DNA of 64,000 nucleotides from Nodosilinea sp. FACHB-131 (GCF_014695395.1 NZ_JACJOF010000027.1:682001-746000); one strand, 5' to 3'; positions 41,908 to 51,657 are shown, counted from the stretch's first letter. Notes: generated by a model not told the origin, from the sequence alone. Made by a program: numbers and translations.

Positions 41908-43326
41908 TCACACCGTGCGTCGTCGGACCGCGCGGCCAAAGCTAGGTAGCTCGACGGCGGCAATGGAGGTGATCTTTTTCTGCGATCGCAGCGGATGGAC
42001 TAGGGGCGACGGTGAAGCCTTAGGGGCGGTCACTGAATAGCTGTAGGAGGGCAGAGTAGGAGCCACTGGCTGGTTAGAAGCTGGTATGGAGGCTGCTGGA
42101 GGCTGCTGAGTTCGCACCGGTTCTGCGGGCATAGCTGCGGCAGCGGGGCTGGGCTGCGGTGCCACTATGGGCTCTCCCCAAGGTGATGGCTCTGTGAATA
42201 GAGACGCTGCCTCTGAAGCGGTAGTTGTTGCGGGTTGGTCCATCGCCTCTAGCCAAGGGTCAAGGGCTACAGGTGCGGGTTTGGAGTCAGCTAGAGGCGA
42301 TGGGTGCGCAGCAACTGTGGGCAGGGGCTCAGGGGCCGGCAGAGGCTCGGGGGCGATCGCCGCGCTCAGCTCGGGCGGTGGCAAAAAATCGGGCTGGGCT
42401 GCTGCGGGAGCCGGTACTGAGCTCGGTCCGGCGCTGCGCAGCCCCCGCAGTAGGTGGGTCAGGCTAGGATTATCCGTGACGCTGCCCTGACCAGCTGACC
42501 AAGGCTGAATCTGCTGCGATCGCGGCATGGCAACCGGCTGGCTCACTTCCTCGAGGGCGGTGGGGCTCAGCAGCTGCCCCTGTACCATAGCCGAGCTGGG
42601 GCCGCTCGGGCCGCCGGCCGGAGTCATATTCAAACACTTTTCTAGAGCCGCTTTAAACTGAAGGGTGTAGCGCTGCTGGCGATGCAGACGCGCCTTGAGA
42701 TCGCGGCAGGTTTCTTCAGCTTGGTGCAGGGCGGTATTTTTTTCACCGAAGCGCTGCTGCAAAAGAGTGCACTCTCGCTCGAGCTGGGCAACCCGCTGCT
42801 GGTTGGCCTCTAGCTCGGCCTGGATGGTTTCGTTGTGGATCGTGGTGCGGCGCAGGCCATCGTTGGCAATATCAAGCTCGCTGAGGAGCTGAGCAATTTG
42901 CTGCTGCACCGGGCCAGGGGTAGCCCCTGAAGGGAGACCACCCGGTATAGTTTGGGTGCGCTCGATCTCAGCCTGGAGGGCCACCTGCGATCGCTCTAGA
43001 GCTTCCTCGAGTTCGGTGACGCGCAGCAAGAGGGCGTCGTTACACTGGTTGAGATCTTGAATCAGCTGCACTAGATCTTCTGGGGCAGGCTCAGCGGGTG
43101 ATGTGGTCTCCACCGAGCTATCGGCCGCGGCTGGAGAAGACAAACCATAGACCTCAGCCAGCTCAACGTCGTGGTCTAAAGGCAGTTGACCAGGAAAGGT
43201 AACCGCTTCCCACTCGTTGCCAGCCGGGGGAAAGGGCTGGTCTAGAGCCTCTTCGGCCTCGGCTTTGTACAGCAGAGGGTTACCCTGGGGCTCTGGGGAA
43301 GCGCTTGAAGCCGTAGTGTCAGTCAT
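41908..43326 (-). CDS. Coiled-coil protein of unknown function
   Basis: A 472-residue protein from the ATG at 43326; a TTG at 43371 would add 15 residues. Residues about 80-245 form a long heptad-type coiled coil (LVQLIQDLNQCNDALLLRVTELEEALERSQ and VAQLERECTLLQQRFGEKNTALHQAEETCRDLKARL). Then follows a Pro/Ala/Ser-rich, poorly ordered stretch (about 250-440), and a basic conserved-looking end KKITSIAAVELPSFGRAVRRR. No signal peptide or membrane segment is seen. Such proteins often act as filament or scaffold proteins in cyanobacterial cells. I do not recognise this one. It is convergent with hetR, 82 bases apart, which places it beside a patterning locus without proving a link. Confidence 0.8.
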   Translation of the reverse strand: MTDTTASSASPEPQGNPLLYKAEAEEALDQPFPPAGNEWEAVTFPGQLPLDHDVELAEVYGLSSPAAADSSVETTSPAEPAPEDLVQLIQDLNQCNDALLLRVTELEEALERSQVALQAEIERTQTIPGGLPSGATPGPVQQQIAQLLSELDIANDGLRRTTIHNETIQAELEANQQRVAQLERECTLLQQRFGEKNTALHQAEETCRDLKARLHRQQRYTLQFKAALEKCLNMTPAGGPSGPSSAMVQGQLLSPTALEEVSQPVAMPRSQQIQPWSAGQGSVTDNPSLTHLLRGLRSAGPSSVPAPAAAQPDFLPPPELSAAIAPEPLPAPEPLPTVAAHPSPLADSKPAPVALDPWLEAMDQPATTTASEAASLFTEPSPWGEPIVAPQPSPAAAAMPAEPVRTQQPPAASIPASNQPVAPTLPSYSYSVTAPKASPSPLVHPLRSQKKITSIAAVELPSFGRAVRRRTV

Positions 43327-43600
43327 AAGGTTGCCTGATCCTGGTCGCGTAGTCTCACATTGAACACTCAACCACTAAGGGGGCTGTTGACCCCTAAGAG
43401 TAGCTAATTTTGCCAGCTTATTCACTTTTTTATTGACTCTTCAATTACAACATGTCTTTTTATGACTTCAGTTTATCCTTTACCTCCGCTTTTTCTTTTC
43501 TCCCTAGAGTTAGAGCCAGGTAAAAATGCTGCTTTGCTTGATCTGGATGCACGCTAAGGCTGTATCCCCTCTGCTAGCGTCGCCCTTCTGAGCACTACTA

Positions 43601-44539
43601 ATGCCGGCCTCTGTGTCTCCATCCCTTGCCCTAGCTACCCTCAGCTACGGCCCTGACTTCTACCGTTGCCAACTGCTAGTCAACAGCGTTAGCCAGCTCA
43701 GTCAGAACCCAATGCGCCACTACGTCATTGTGGACCAGCGGGACTACGCAATGTTTAAGTCGTTGGCCAACACCAGCACCGAAATTTTAACGGTTGAGTC
43801 GCTACTGCCCCCCTGGATTCATCGCTTTCCCCTAGTCGGCCGCGCCTGGTTGAGCTTAAAAACCCCGCCGATTCGCAACTGGGTTTTACAGCAGTTAGTC
43901 AAGCTGACCTTTGCCCAACGGGCTCCTGAGGCCGTCACGGTTTTTGTTGACTCGGATGTGGTGTTTGTGCGCCCCTTTGATCTGAAAAACTTTGCCCAGC
44001 CAGACCAAACGCGACTGTTTCGAGTGCCCGAGTTCTATAGCCCTGACTTTGAACCGCTGTATGAGGTGGCCTACCGGCTGCTGGGGCTGGAGGGTTACCG
44101 CTACGGGGTCACGCGCCCCAACTACATTGGCAATTTGATTAGCTGGCGGCAGGCTAACGTGGTTGCCCTGTGCGATCGCCTGGAGCAAGTGGGGGGTCGC
44201 CCCTGGCTAGAGACCTTGGCCCGAGCTAAAACTTTGTCAGAGTATATTCTCTATGGAGTGTTTGTCGATCAGGTGCTGGGCGATGCGGCTGGTCACGTCT
44301 ACGACTGGTCTCCCCTGTGTCACGAATACTGGCGGCCCTGCCCCTTAGATGACTATCAGCTGGCCGAGTTCTTTGCTGCTGTGCAGCCCCACCATGTTGC
44401 CGTGATGATTTCAGCGAAGGCGCGAATTGCTCCCGATCGCTACCATCACTACCTGCAGCGCTACAGCACCGAGCCCGCTACGCCTTGCCCTGATCGGCCG
44501 AATTTGCCCTCCAACCCCGCTCTGGATTTCCCCGTTTGA
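43601..44539 (+). CDS. DUF6492-like / sugar-transfer-fold protein
   Basis: A 312-residue protein whose N-terminal half looks like a nucleotide-sugar glycosyltransferase fold: LATLSYGPDFYRCQLLVNSVSQLS, HYVIVDQRDYAMFKSL, and VFVDSDVVFVRPFDL, with a DSD metal-binding pair near residue 118. NYIGNLISWRQANVVALCDRLE and a conserved CHEYWRPC segment follow. Proteins of this kind are annotated DUF6492 and are thought to be glycosyltransferase-like. It begins 274 bases from the divergent coiled-coil gene. Function in cell-surface sugar synthesis is inferred. Confidence 0.6.
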   Translation: MPASVSPSLALATLSYGPDFYRCQLLVNSVSQLSQNPMRHYVIVDQRDYAMFKSLANTSTEILTVESLLPPWIHRFPLVGRAWLSLKTPPIRNWVLQQLVKLTFAQRAPEAVTVFVDSDVVFVRPFDLKNFAQPDQTRLFRVPEFYSPDFEPLYEVAYRLLGLEGYRYGVTRPNYIGNLISWRQANVVALCDRLEQVGGRPWLETLARAKTLSEYILYGVFVDQVLGDAAGHVYDWSPLCHEYWRPCPLDDYQLAEFFAAVQPHHVAVMISAKARIAPDRYHHYLQRYSTEPATPCPDRPNLPSNPALDFPV

Positions 44540-44726
44540 CCCCCTGCTCAAGATTAGGCCAAAGTTTCCGGGAACTCTGCCCCCGCCCTTGATAGACATA
44601 GAGATAGAGGCGAAACATCGCCCTCTACTGCTGCGATCGCCCCCAGACTCACCGCCCAAATTGTCTACTATAAAGTGCGGGGGTGAATGGGCAACACTGT
44701 CGTTTTGGGGTTCCATAACGTAAACA

Positions 44727-46496
44727 ATGATCAGATCAGGGTTTCGCACTGCACTTTTGGTGGTCGCTGCTGGCATCGCCCTAGCCGCCACCGTCACTAG
44801 CCAATCTACCGACCTGGCCACCGCTCCGCCCGCTGCGATCGAGGCGAATGATGCCGCGCCAGATCGTGACCCAGAAACTCTGCGTCTGCTGTACAGTCGC
44901 TCTGTGGTCACTCTCAACCCTCACCTAGCCAGTGGCTACCAGGACTTTGAGGCTGCCCGTATCGTCTACGAACCCCTAGCCAGCTACAACGAGGCGGGCG
45001 AGCTGGTGCCCTTTCTGGCTGACGAAATTCCGTCTCTAGAGAATGGTGGCGTGGCGGCTGATGGCACCTCGGTTACCTGGACGCTGCGCCCTGATATCAC
45101 CTGGGCCGACGGTGAACCCTTCACCGCTGCCGATGTGGCGTTTACCTTCAAATTTATCCGCAATCCTGTGGTGGCGGCAGCTACTGCTCAATACTATGAC
45201 GGTGTGAAAAGCGTGGAGGCGATCGACGACTACACCGTAAAAGTCACCTTTGCCACTCCCACCCCCGCCTGGTCAGTTCCTTTTACGGGTCAAACCGGGC
45301 TGATTTTGCCCCGCCATATCTTTGAAGAATTCAACGGTCCCACGGCTCGCGACGCGTTGGCCAACCTCCAACCCGTGGGCACCGGTCCCTACCAGGTAGT
45401 GGGGTTCGAGTCGGGCACCGTGGTGTACGAGCCCAACCCTAGCTACTGGGGCGGACGACCTGCTTTCAAGCAAATAGAATTGGCGGGTGGTCTAGCTCCC
45501 TACGCAGCCGCGCGCGAAGTGTTGCAGGCTGGCACCGCCGACTTTGCCCACAACCTCCAGGTTGAAGCTGAGGCCCTCAGCGAGCTAGAAACTGATGCTA
45601 GCGGCCATATCACTCACCTGTTTGGCTCCCAGGTAGAGCGCATTATGCTGAATTTTTCCAATCCCTTTGCCCGCACTGAAGACGGGGAGCGCTCTAGTCC
45701 AGAAATTCCACACCCTTATTTCAGCGATGTGCGGGTGCGCCAGGCACTCAATCTAGCTATAGATCGCAACACCATTGCTAAGGAGCTTTACGGTGCCTCT
45801 GGCAAACCAACCGCTCAACTACTGGTAGCCCCTGCCAACTATCAATCGCCAGACATTAGCTATACCTACAATTTGGCGCAGGCCAAGGCGCTGCTCGACG
45901 AGGCCGGCTGGGTTGACAGCAACGGTGATGGTTTGCGTGAAAAAGATGGCGTTCCCCTAGAGGTGTTGTTCCAGGCGGCAGTCAATCCGGTACGCCAAAA
46001 GACCCAGGCCATTGTCAGCGACAGCCTGCAAGAGCTGGGGGTAGATGTGCAGATTGCACGAGTGCGCATGGACGAATTTTTCTCAGGCAATCCGGAGGAC
46101 ACTGGCAGCCTCAACCATTTCTATGCCGACATGCAGGTGTACTCCATCGGCAATGAAAGCCCTGACCCCAGCACCTACATGGGTTGGTGGACCTGCGCCA
46201 AAATTGCTTCCCAGGCCAACCAATGGCAGGAGCCCAACAACGCCCGCTACTGCAACCCGGAGTACGATCGCCTCTGGGATGAAGCCCGCAAAGAACTCGA
46301 CCCCGCTCGCCGCGCTGAGCTGTTTCAACAGATGAATGAGCTGCTGGCCCAGGATGTCGCCGTCATTCCGGTGGTGCACCGGGCGATGACCAATGCGGTC
46401 AGCGATCGCCTCACCGGAGTCGAATTCACTCCCTGGGATGCCAGCACCTGGGCGATCAAAGACTGGAGCCCGAAGCCTGCGCAGCCAGAGCAATAG
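44727..46496 (+). CDS. Peptide/oligosaccharide ABC-transporter substrate-binding protein
   Basis: A 589-residue exported binding protein of solute-binding family 5 (DppA/OppA type). The signal peptide is residues 1 to about 26 (ALLVVAAGIALAATVTS) and there is no lipobox cysteine, so it is soluble in the periplasm. The domain starts TLRLLYSRSVVTLNPHLASGYQDFEAARIVYEPLASYN, continues with FTAADVAFTFKFI, then FSDVRVRQALNLAIDRNTIAKELYG and the late YMGWWTCAKIASQANQW...NARYCNPEYD. No permease or ATPase gene is adjacent, so its membrane partners are elsewhere. The substrate may be dipeptides, nickel or other solutes. Confidence 0.9.
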   Translation: MIRSGFRTALLVVAAGIALAATVTSQSTDLATAPPAAIEANDAAPDRDPETLRLLYSRSVVTLNPHLASGYQDFEAARIVYEPLASYNEAGELVPFLADEIPSLENGGVAADGTSVTWTLRPDITWADGEPFTAADVAFTFKFIRNPVVAAATAQYYDGVKSVEAIDDYTVKVTFATPTPAWSVPFTGQTGLILPRHIFEEFNGPTARDALANLQPVGTGPYQVVGFESGTVVYEPNPSYWGGRPAFKQIELAGGLAPYAAAREVLQAGTADFAHNLQVEAEALSELETDASGHITHLFGSQVERIMLNFSNPFARTEDGERSSPEIPHPYFSDVRVRQALNLAIDRNTIAKELYGASGKPTAQLLVAPANYQSPDISYTYNLAQAKALLDEAGWVDSNGDGLREKDGVPLEVLFQAAVNPVRQKTQAIVSDSLQELGVDVQIARVRMDEFFSGNPEDTGSLNHFYADMQVYSIGNESPDPSTYMGWWTCAKIASQANQWQEPNNARYCNPEYDRLWDEARKELDPARRAELFQQMNELLAQDVAVIPVVHRAMTNAVSDRLTGVEFTPWDASTWAIKDWSPKPAQPEQ

Positions 46497-46705
46497 CCTG
46501 GAGCAGGCGCGATCGGTTTCTTCATCCTGCGATCGCGTGGTGGTAGAAAAGCTCGCGATCGCAGTTCTTGACGCCCTAGCTTGACCGCCAAACGATAGAA
46601 CTGAGAGTGGGTTGATGCCAGCAAAGCTCAAGCTTTTATAGCGAATTATGTGGTTTTCTGACCGGGCCAGGGCAGAATGGTTATCTGTAGCCATCGACCA
46701 TTCCT

Positions 46706-47488
46706 ATGACCTCTGAACCCGCTGTTACCAGTCCGGTGATATCCCCCCTAGCCGCGATCGCTTTGAAGGTAGCCGGTGCGATCGCTATTCTGTCAGCCCT
46801 GCTCGACTTTCTGATTCTACTGATTCCACCCAATCTCACCAACGTGCAGTGGCAGTTGGCCACCACCACTCAGCTCGTCGATCGCGGCATTGTCCCCCTC
46901 GTGGGCATGGCCCTGCTGTTAACCGGGTTTTGGCTAGACAGTTCTGTTGGCAAGGGGGGGCAGCGCAAATCTTTGACCACCGATCTGCGGTTTTGGGTCT
47001 GTGCTCTGGCCAGCGTGCTGGGTTTGGTCTACCTGCTACTCACGCTGCTGCACCTCAACGCCGTCCGCCTCTCCAGTCAAGCGGCCCTGGCCCAGGTCAG
47101 CACCGAAGCTGGCGAAGCCGCAACTCAGCTGCAACAACGGCTGTCTACCGAACTCAGCCAGCAGCAGACTCAGCTAGGGGCGCTGTTTGAAAATGACGAA
47201 CTTTTATCCCAAGCGATCCAGAGCGGCCAGCTGCCTGCCGACATTGAACAGTACCGCAACGATCCAGAGGGGCTCACTCAGTTCTTGCAGCAGCGGGCCG
47301 ACCAAGCCCAGCAGCAAATTGAGACCGAAATTGGTACCCGCCGGGCGGAAGCCGAGCAGCGCGTTAGGGTTGAGGCCTGGCGCTCTGGCATCCGCGTCTC
47401 AGTGATTAGCCTGCTGCTGGCTGCTGGCTACTCTATCATTGGCTGGCTGGGGCTACGACGCCTGCTGTCGCTGACTCGAGCTGCCTAG
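46706..47488 (+). CDS. HpsJ-like membrane protein
   Basis: A 260-residue protein with helices near 20-40 (ALKVAGAIAILSALLDFLILLIPP), 66-80 and 92-112, then a coiled-coil segment (about 120-210: AATQLQQRLSTELSQQQTQLGALFENDELL) and a last helix near 230-252. The layout and the helix-one IPPNLTNVQWQLATTTQLVDRGIVPLVGM signature resemble HpsJ, a protein of hormogonium polysaccharide synthesis in filamentous cyanobacteria. Its stop codon shares the palindrome CTAG with the stop of the convergent SWIM gene. A role in filament motility or sheath secretion is inferred from the name and from neighbouring sugar genes. Confidence 0.65.
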   Translation: MTSEPAVTSPVISPLAAIALKVAGAIAILSALLDFLILLIPPNLTNVQWQLATTTQLVDRGIVPLVGMALLLTGFWLDSSVGKGGQRKSLTTDLRFWVCALASVLGLVYLLLTLLHLNAVRLSSQAALAQVSTEAGEAATQLQQRLSTELSQQQTQLGALFENDELLSQAIQSGQLPADIEQYRNDPEGLTQFLQQRADQAQQQIETEIGTRRAEAEQRVRVEAWRSGIRVSVISLLLAAGYSIIGWLGLRRLLSLTRAA

Positions 47489-48315
47489 CCTAGAGCCTGC
47501 ATCATCGCCTGCTGAGCTACGGTTTGGTAAATCTCCTTGAGGTGACCCATCACTGCGGGCGCATCCTCAGGGGGAAGCGGTATTTTACCCAGCACATCTA
47601 AAACCGTTGTTTCGGCAGGGGTAATTACCACCAGTTCCGAATCTAGGGGGTCTGTATAGGCCCAAAAATGCTGGAGATCGATTTGACTGGTGGCCTTCCC
47701 AGACTCTGGCTGAATGCCCAATTCTGTATCAGGGGCAAGAACTTCGGTAGACGTAGCGGTACTCTGCCGTCGCTGCCGTAGCGCGTCCAAAATGCTGTCA
47801 CGACTGCGACCCCGCAGTTGAAACAGCACAAACGGGTCCTCGCGAAAAAAATCTCCGAGCTGGTAATACACCGCTGCAATGTGCTTGCAGGGATTTTTAG
47901 GATCGGGGCAACTGCATTTAGAATGCACTTCTGACAGGTTGAATGGGTAGAGACTGAGGCCGTTGGCGGTAAAAACAGCCTCAATTTCAGCCGGCATTTC
48001 CCCCGCCAGCAGCTGAGCAGAATAGATAGCCTGCTCTGAAAGCGAATCGATGACATAGTTCCAGTCTTCGTCGCTAAAAGCGTCGAGCCAGATCGAAAGC
48101 TTGTAAGGTTCTTCAGCGGTGCCTTGCACCAGGGCCGTGACCTTAGACCCCTTGTACTCTAGGCTGAGAATGTGACCTTCTCGGGCGTAGATGCGTCCCC
48201 GCTCCAGACGCTTCTTAAAGCGGTAGGTGTTCAACAGCTCTACCCAGCGCTGTACCCACCAAGCTTCATCTTCTAAAGCGTAGGCAGAGCTTGAAGCAGA
48301 CGCGTAGGCAGTCAT
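47485..48315 (-). CDS. SWIM zinc-finger protein
   Basis: A 276-residue protein with a SWIM zinc-binding motif CxCx6CxH (CSCPDPKNPCKHIAAVYYQL) near residues 128-148. Before it lie RWVELLNTYRFKKRLERGRIYAREGHILSLEYKGSKVTALVQGTAEEPYKLSIW, the usual SWIM N-terminal region, and after it an acidic C-terminal part. SWIM domains bind DNA or proteins and occur with SNF2 helicases; here no helicase is adjacent, so the partner may be encoded elsewhere. It ends in the same CTAG as the HpsJ-like gene. Confidence 0.88.
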   Translation of the reverse strand: MTAYASASSSAYALEDEAWWVQRWVELLNTYRFKKRLERGRIYAREGHILSLEYKGSKVTALVQGTAEEPYKLSIWLDAFSDEDWNYVIDSLSEQAIYSAQLLAGEMPAEIEAVFTANGLSLYPFNLSEVHSKCSCPDPKNPCKHIAAVYYQLGDFFREDPFVLFQLRGRSRDSILDALRQRRQSTATSTEVLAPDTELGIQPESGKATSQIDLQHFWAYTDPLDSELVVITPAETTVLDVLGKIPLPPEDAPAVMGHLKEIYQTVAQQAMMQALG

Positions 48316-48380
48316 AACAGGGCAGCATAATGGGTTATTTGTTCATCTTAAGGCCAGTCGAGCTAGCCTCGCAGACTTAA

Positions 48381-48415
48381 CCCAACAACCTACTGTGAGG
48401 GAGTAGGTTGTTGGG
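48381..48415. terminator. Perfect 14-bp hairpin between the SWIM gene and ugd
   Basis: CCCAACAACCTACT pairs with AGTAGGTTGTTGGG around a 7-base loop. No T-run follows. It lies upstream of the SWIM gene and downstream of ugd on the minus strand, so it may end the ugd transcript. Confidence 0.55.
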
Positions 48416-48501
48416 AACGTTTCGCTGCTGGAAACCAAAAAACCTCAGGTCTTGTGCCCCAAGGTTCACTGATCTGTGGAACGGCTGCCATCACTAGAGC
48501 C

Positions 48502-48537
48502 ATGCCTATCGCTCTAGAAACTTAGTGCGATAGGCAT
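48502..48537. terminator. Second hairpin near the end of ugd
   Basis: ATGCCTATCGC at 48502-48512 pairs with GCGATAGGCAT at 48527-48537, 13 bases after the ugd stop codon on the minus strand. The T-run is weak. Confidence 0.5.
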
Positions 48538-48549
48538 AACAGCTACGCA

Positions 48550-49938
48550 TTAGCGACCGATGCCGAAGTACTGGAACCCTGCCCGTACCATGGCTTCGCG
48601 ATCGAGGAAGTTGCGGCCATCAATGATGATAGGGCTATTCATCCGCTGGGCCATAGCAGTATAGTCGAGCTGTTTGAACTGCTGCCAGTCAGTCACTAGG
48701 ACCAGGGCATCGCAGTGATCGGCCAAATGCGAGGCGTCAGTCTCAACGATGACACCCGTCAGCCCATGGCGCAGTCCGCTCTGGGAAACAATTGGGTCAT
48801 AGGCTTTGACTTTGGCTCCTAGGCGATTGAGCTGCTCAATTAAAATCAACGCTGGCGCATCGCGCATGTCGTCGGTATCAGGCTTGAACGTGAGCCCCAG
48901 CAGGCCGACGGTTTTTCCCTTAAGAATCTTGAGCACTTGCTGAAGTTTTTCAAGGGTAATTTGACGCTGGCGGTTGTTAACCTCCACAGCGGCTTTGAGT
49001 AGCTGAGCCTCATAGCCATAGTCATCAGCGGTATGGATCAGGGCCGATACGTCTTTGGGAAAGCACGATCCACCCCAGCCAATGCCCGCCTGCAAAAACT
49101 TTTTGCCGATGCGAGAATCTAGACCAATGCCGTGCGCCACTTGGGTCACGTCGGCCCCCACGCGATCGCAGATATTGGCGACTTCATTAATAAAGCTAAT
49201 TTTGGTCGCCAAAAAAGCGTTAGAGGCATATTTGACCATTTCGGCCGAACTGATATCAGTAACCAGTACAGGAACCTGGTCGGCACTGGGATCTTCGGCA
49301 AAACGCCGTTCTATGATCGGCGTATAGAGTTCTTTCATCACGGCGATCGCCCGAGGGCTGTTGCTGCCCAGCACGATGCGATCGGGGTTAAAGGTGTCGT
49401 ATACCGCCGAGCCTTCGCGCAAAAATTCTGGGTTGCTAACGACATCGAAATCGGCGGTGACCTCAGGGTGGGTTGTCTCAGGAATACCCCCAGCCGGCAC
49501 GGGTACTAGCTGGCGCTCGGCTACGCCGTCCAACACAATCATGCGTACCCAGTCGCCCGAACCAATGGGCACCGTGGATTTGTTCACGATCACCTTGTAA
49601 CCGCCGTTGAGGTGAGTGCCAATGCCCCGAGCTACCGCCTCCACATAGCGAGTATCACTTTCACCCGTAGGCAATGCTGGGGTACCCACTGCAATGAATA
49701 GAACGTCACCGTGCTCAACGCCACCTTTGAGATCAGTGGAAAATTGGAGATGGCCAGCCGCCATTGACGACTTCATAATCTCAGCCAGCCCAGGCTCAAA
49801 AATGGGCGACTGCCCCGACTGCATGAGCTTAACCTTTTCCTCGTTGACATCAATACACACTACGTCGTGGCCAACATTGGCCAAGCATACCCCGGTAACT
49901 AGGCCCACATAACCCGTACCAATTACACATACCCGCAT
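48550..49938 (-). CDS. ugd: UDP-glucose 6-dehydrogenase
   Basis: A 462-residue cytosolic enzyme that oxidises UDP-glucose to UDP-glucuronate with two NAD+. The Rossmann start VCVIGTGYVGLVTGVCLANVGHDVVCID, the catalytic cysteine in GIGWGGSCFPKDVSALIH, and the C-terminal UDP-binding part (LLGLTFKPDTDDMRDAP) are all present. The UXS gene lies 124 bases upstream on the same strand, so ugd and UXS convert UDP-glucose to UDP-glucuronate and then UDP-xylose for cell-surface or sheath polysaccharides. A hairpin lies in the gap between them. Confidence 0.96.
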   Translation of the reverse strand: MRVCVIGTGYVGLVTGVCLANVGHDVVCIDVNEEKVKLMQSGQSPIFEPGLAEIMKSSMAAGHLQFSTDLKGGVEHGDVLFIAVGTPALPTGESDTRYVEAVARGIGTHLNGGYKVIVNKSTVPIGSGDWVRMIVLDGVAERQLVPVPAGGIPETTHPEVTADFDVVSNPEFLREGSAVYDTFNPDRIVLGSNSPRAIAVMKELYTPIIERRFAEDPSADQVPVLVTDISSAEMVKYASNAFLATKISFINEVANICDRVGADVTQVAHGIGLDSRIGKKFLQAGIGWGGSCFPKDVSALIHTADDYGYEAQLLKAAVEVNNRQRQITLEKLQQVLKILKGKTVGLLGLTFKPDTDDMRDAPALILIEQLNRLGAKVKAYDPIVSQSGLRHGLTGVIVETDASHLADHCDALVLVTDWQQFKQLDYTAMAQRMNSPIIIDGRNFLDREAMVRAGFQYFGIGR

Positions 49939-50016
49939 AGAAAATATCCCTTACTTTATGAACGATCGACAAACGTTAAGCTGACAGCTTAATGCTCTTG
50001 ACTTGACAAACCCGAG

Positions 50017-50049
50017 GCCACAGCCAGGTTATGACCTCCTAGCTGTGGC
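50017..50049 (-). terminator. Hairpin between UXS and ugd
   Basis: GCCACAGC pairs with GCTGTGGC around a 17-base loop. It may partly end transcription after UXS or separate the two mRNAs. No good T-run. Confidence 0.4.
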
Positions 50050-50062
50050 ATACCTGCAAAGG

Positions 50063-51040
50063 CTAGTTAGTCACAGAGTGCAGTGTCGGTGATACAACCG
50101 CAGTTGTTCCTGATGGGCTCTGACGACCGCGAAAATCGTCGATGGTGAGCTTGAGGCCCTCCTGGAGAGGCACCGTAGGATTCCAGTCGAGGAACGTTTG
50201 AGCCCGAGTGATATCCGGCTTGCGGCGCTGGGGGTCATCCTGGGGCAGGGGTTTGTAAATCAAGTCAGCGTCTGGGTTCACCATAGCCTGGATGGTTTGA
50301 GCTAGCTGTAAAATGGTGTACTCATCGGGGTTGCCTAGATTGACTGGACCAATGTAATCGCCATTCATAAGCCGCATTAGGCCGCTCACCAAATCGGACA
50401 CATAGCAAAAACTCCGAGTTTGAGAACCGCTACCGTACACAGTCAGTGGAATACCCTGTAGGGCCTGGACAACGAAATTGCTGACTACACGGCCATCGTT
50501 TTCAAGCATGCGAGGCCCATAGGTGTTGAAAATTCGGGCCACTCGAATATCGACGTTGTTTTGTCGATGGTAGTCAAAGGCCAAGGTTTCAGCGACGCGC
50601 TTGCCCTCGTCGTAGCAGCTACGAATGCCAATAGGATTGACATTGCCTCGGTAGTCTTCGGTTTGGGGATGCACTTCAGGGTCGCCATACACCTCGGAGG
50701 TCGAGGCTAGCAGAAAGCGAGCTTTAACTCGCTTAGCTAAGCCCAACATATTCAGGGTGCCCATGACGTTGGTTTTAATAGTTTTAACCGGGTTGTACTG
50801 GTAATGCACCGGAGAGGCAGGGCAGGCCAGATGATAAATCTGGTCAACCTCAAGCCGAATCGGCTCAGTTACGTCGTGGCGAATGACCTCGAAGTAGGGG
50901 TGATCGAGCCAGTGCAGCAGATTGTGCCGGTGACCCGTATAAAAGTTATCTAGACAGATTACTTCGTGACCCTCGGTCATCAAACGGTCAATTAGGTGGG
51001 AGCCAATAAACCCGGCTCCGCCAGTTACGAGAATTCTCAT
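50063..51040 (-). CDS. uxs: UDP-glucuronate decarboxylase (UDP-xylose synthase)
   Basis: A 325-residue SDR-family enzyme that decarboxylates UDP-glucuronate to UDP-xylose. It starts [21 protein letters not shown] (NAD-binding GGxGFIG) and has [45 protein letters not shown] with the catalytic serine or threonine, and [10 protein letters not shown], where the YxxxK pair is Tyr-Asp-Glu-Gly-Lys. IFNTYGPRM and [10 protein letters not shown] are typical of UXS. The ATG at 51040 is chosen over a TTG six bases earlier. It is transcribed toward ugd, whose product is its substrate, so the two probably form a nucleotide-sugar operon. Confidence 0.93.
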   Translation of the reverse strand: MRILVTGGAGFIGSHLIDRLMTEGHEVICLDNFYTGHRHNLLHWLDHPYFEVIRHDVTEPIRLEVDQIYHLACPASPVHYQYNPVKTIKTNVMGTLNMLGLAKRVKARFLLASTSEVYGDPEVHPQTEDYRGNVNPIGIRSCYDEGKRVAETLAFDYHRQNNVDIRVARIFNTYGPRMLENDGRVVSNFVVQALQGIPLTVYGSGSQTRSFCYVSDLVSGLMRLMNGDYIGPVNLGNPDEYTILQLAQTIQAMVNPDADLIYKPLPQDDPQRRKPDITRAQTFLDWNPTVPLQEGLKLTIDDFRGRQSPSGTTAVVSPTLHSVTN

Positions 51041-51240
51041 GGGCAATTAACCAGAGAGAGATTTATAAACTAGGGGGTGTAGCTTGCATCTACCCTTACT
51101 TTTCCCAGGGTAAAGTATCCGGATATCAAAACCCCATTGCTCCAATTTTGATTAGTTTGCTAGTGCTTTATAAAGTTTTTTACTCTAAAGGGTTGTCTCT
51201 AACTCAAGCTGAGCAAGCTGTCTACTCCTTTGAAAACTCT

Positions 51241-51657
51241 ATGTCTGGTGATGCTCTTTGCTATTTGTTTGTTTATGGCACCCTCAAACCTGGTGAAAGA
51301 GCGTTTGCCAATCTCTGTGAACCCTTTGCGATCGCAGCCCAACCGGCCCAGACAGCAGGACGGCTCTACCATCTACCCCTAGGTTACCCAGCCATGACCA
51401 CAGAACCCGGTTGGGTACAGGGGGTTTTGCTGACGTTGTCCACCGTAGACGCTCTTACGGCCATAGACGCTTTTGAAGAATATTACCCTGATCGCCCTCA
51501 GAACAGCGAGTATCAGCGGAGCTTGCAAATGGTTTATGACCAAAACCAGCACTTCTTGGAGATAGCCTGGGTCTACATCATGAGCCCAGATCGGGTAAAT
51601 AGTCTCAAAGGCCTATGGTTACCCCATGGCTATTGGACAGAGTCCTTAATTTTGTGA
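51241..51657 (+). CDS. Gamma-glutamylcyclotransferase-like protein (GGCT/AIG2 fold)
   Basis: A 138-residue protein from the ATG at 51241; an earlier TTG at 51148 would add 31 residues of unlikely character. The GGCT fold signature LFVYGTLKPGERAFANL is at the start, PAMTTEPGWVQGVLL follows, and the catalytic-type glutamate is in IDAFEEYYPDR. Such proteins cut gamma-glutamyl amines or peptides, though cyanobacterial members are poorly studied. A terminator follows 14 bases after the stop codon. Confidence 0.85.
   Translation: MSGDALCYLFVYGTLKPGERAFANLCEPFAIAAQPAQTAGRLYHLPLGYPAMTTEPGWVQGVLLTLSTVDALTAIDAFEEYYPDRPQNSEYQRSLQMVYDQNQHFLEIAWVYIMSPDRVNSLKGLWLPHGYWTESLIL

Noticed and set aside
43321..43371. 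Another RGSGR-like motif near the start of the coiled-coil protein
   Set aside because: The extended frame reads RPGSGN, which is not RGSGR, and the residues lie before the likely start codon.
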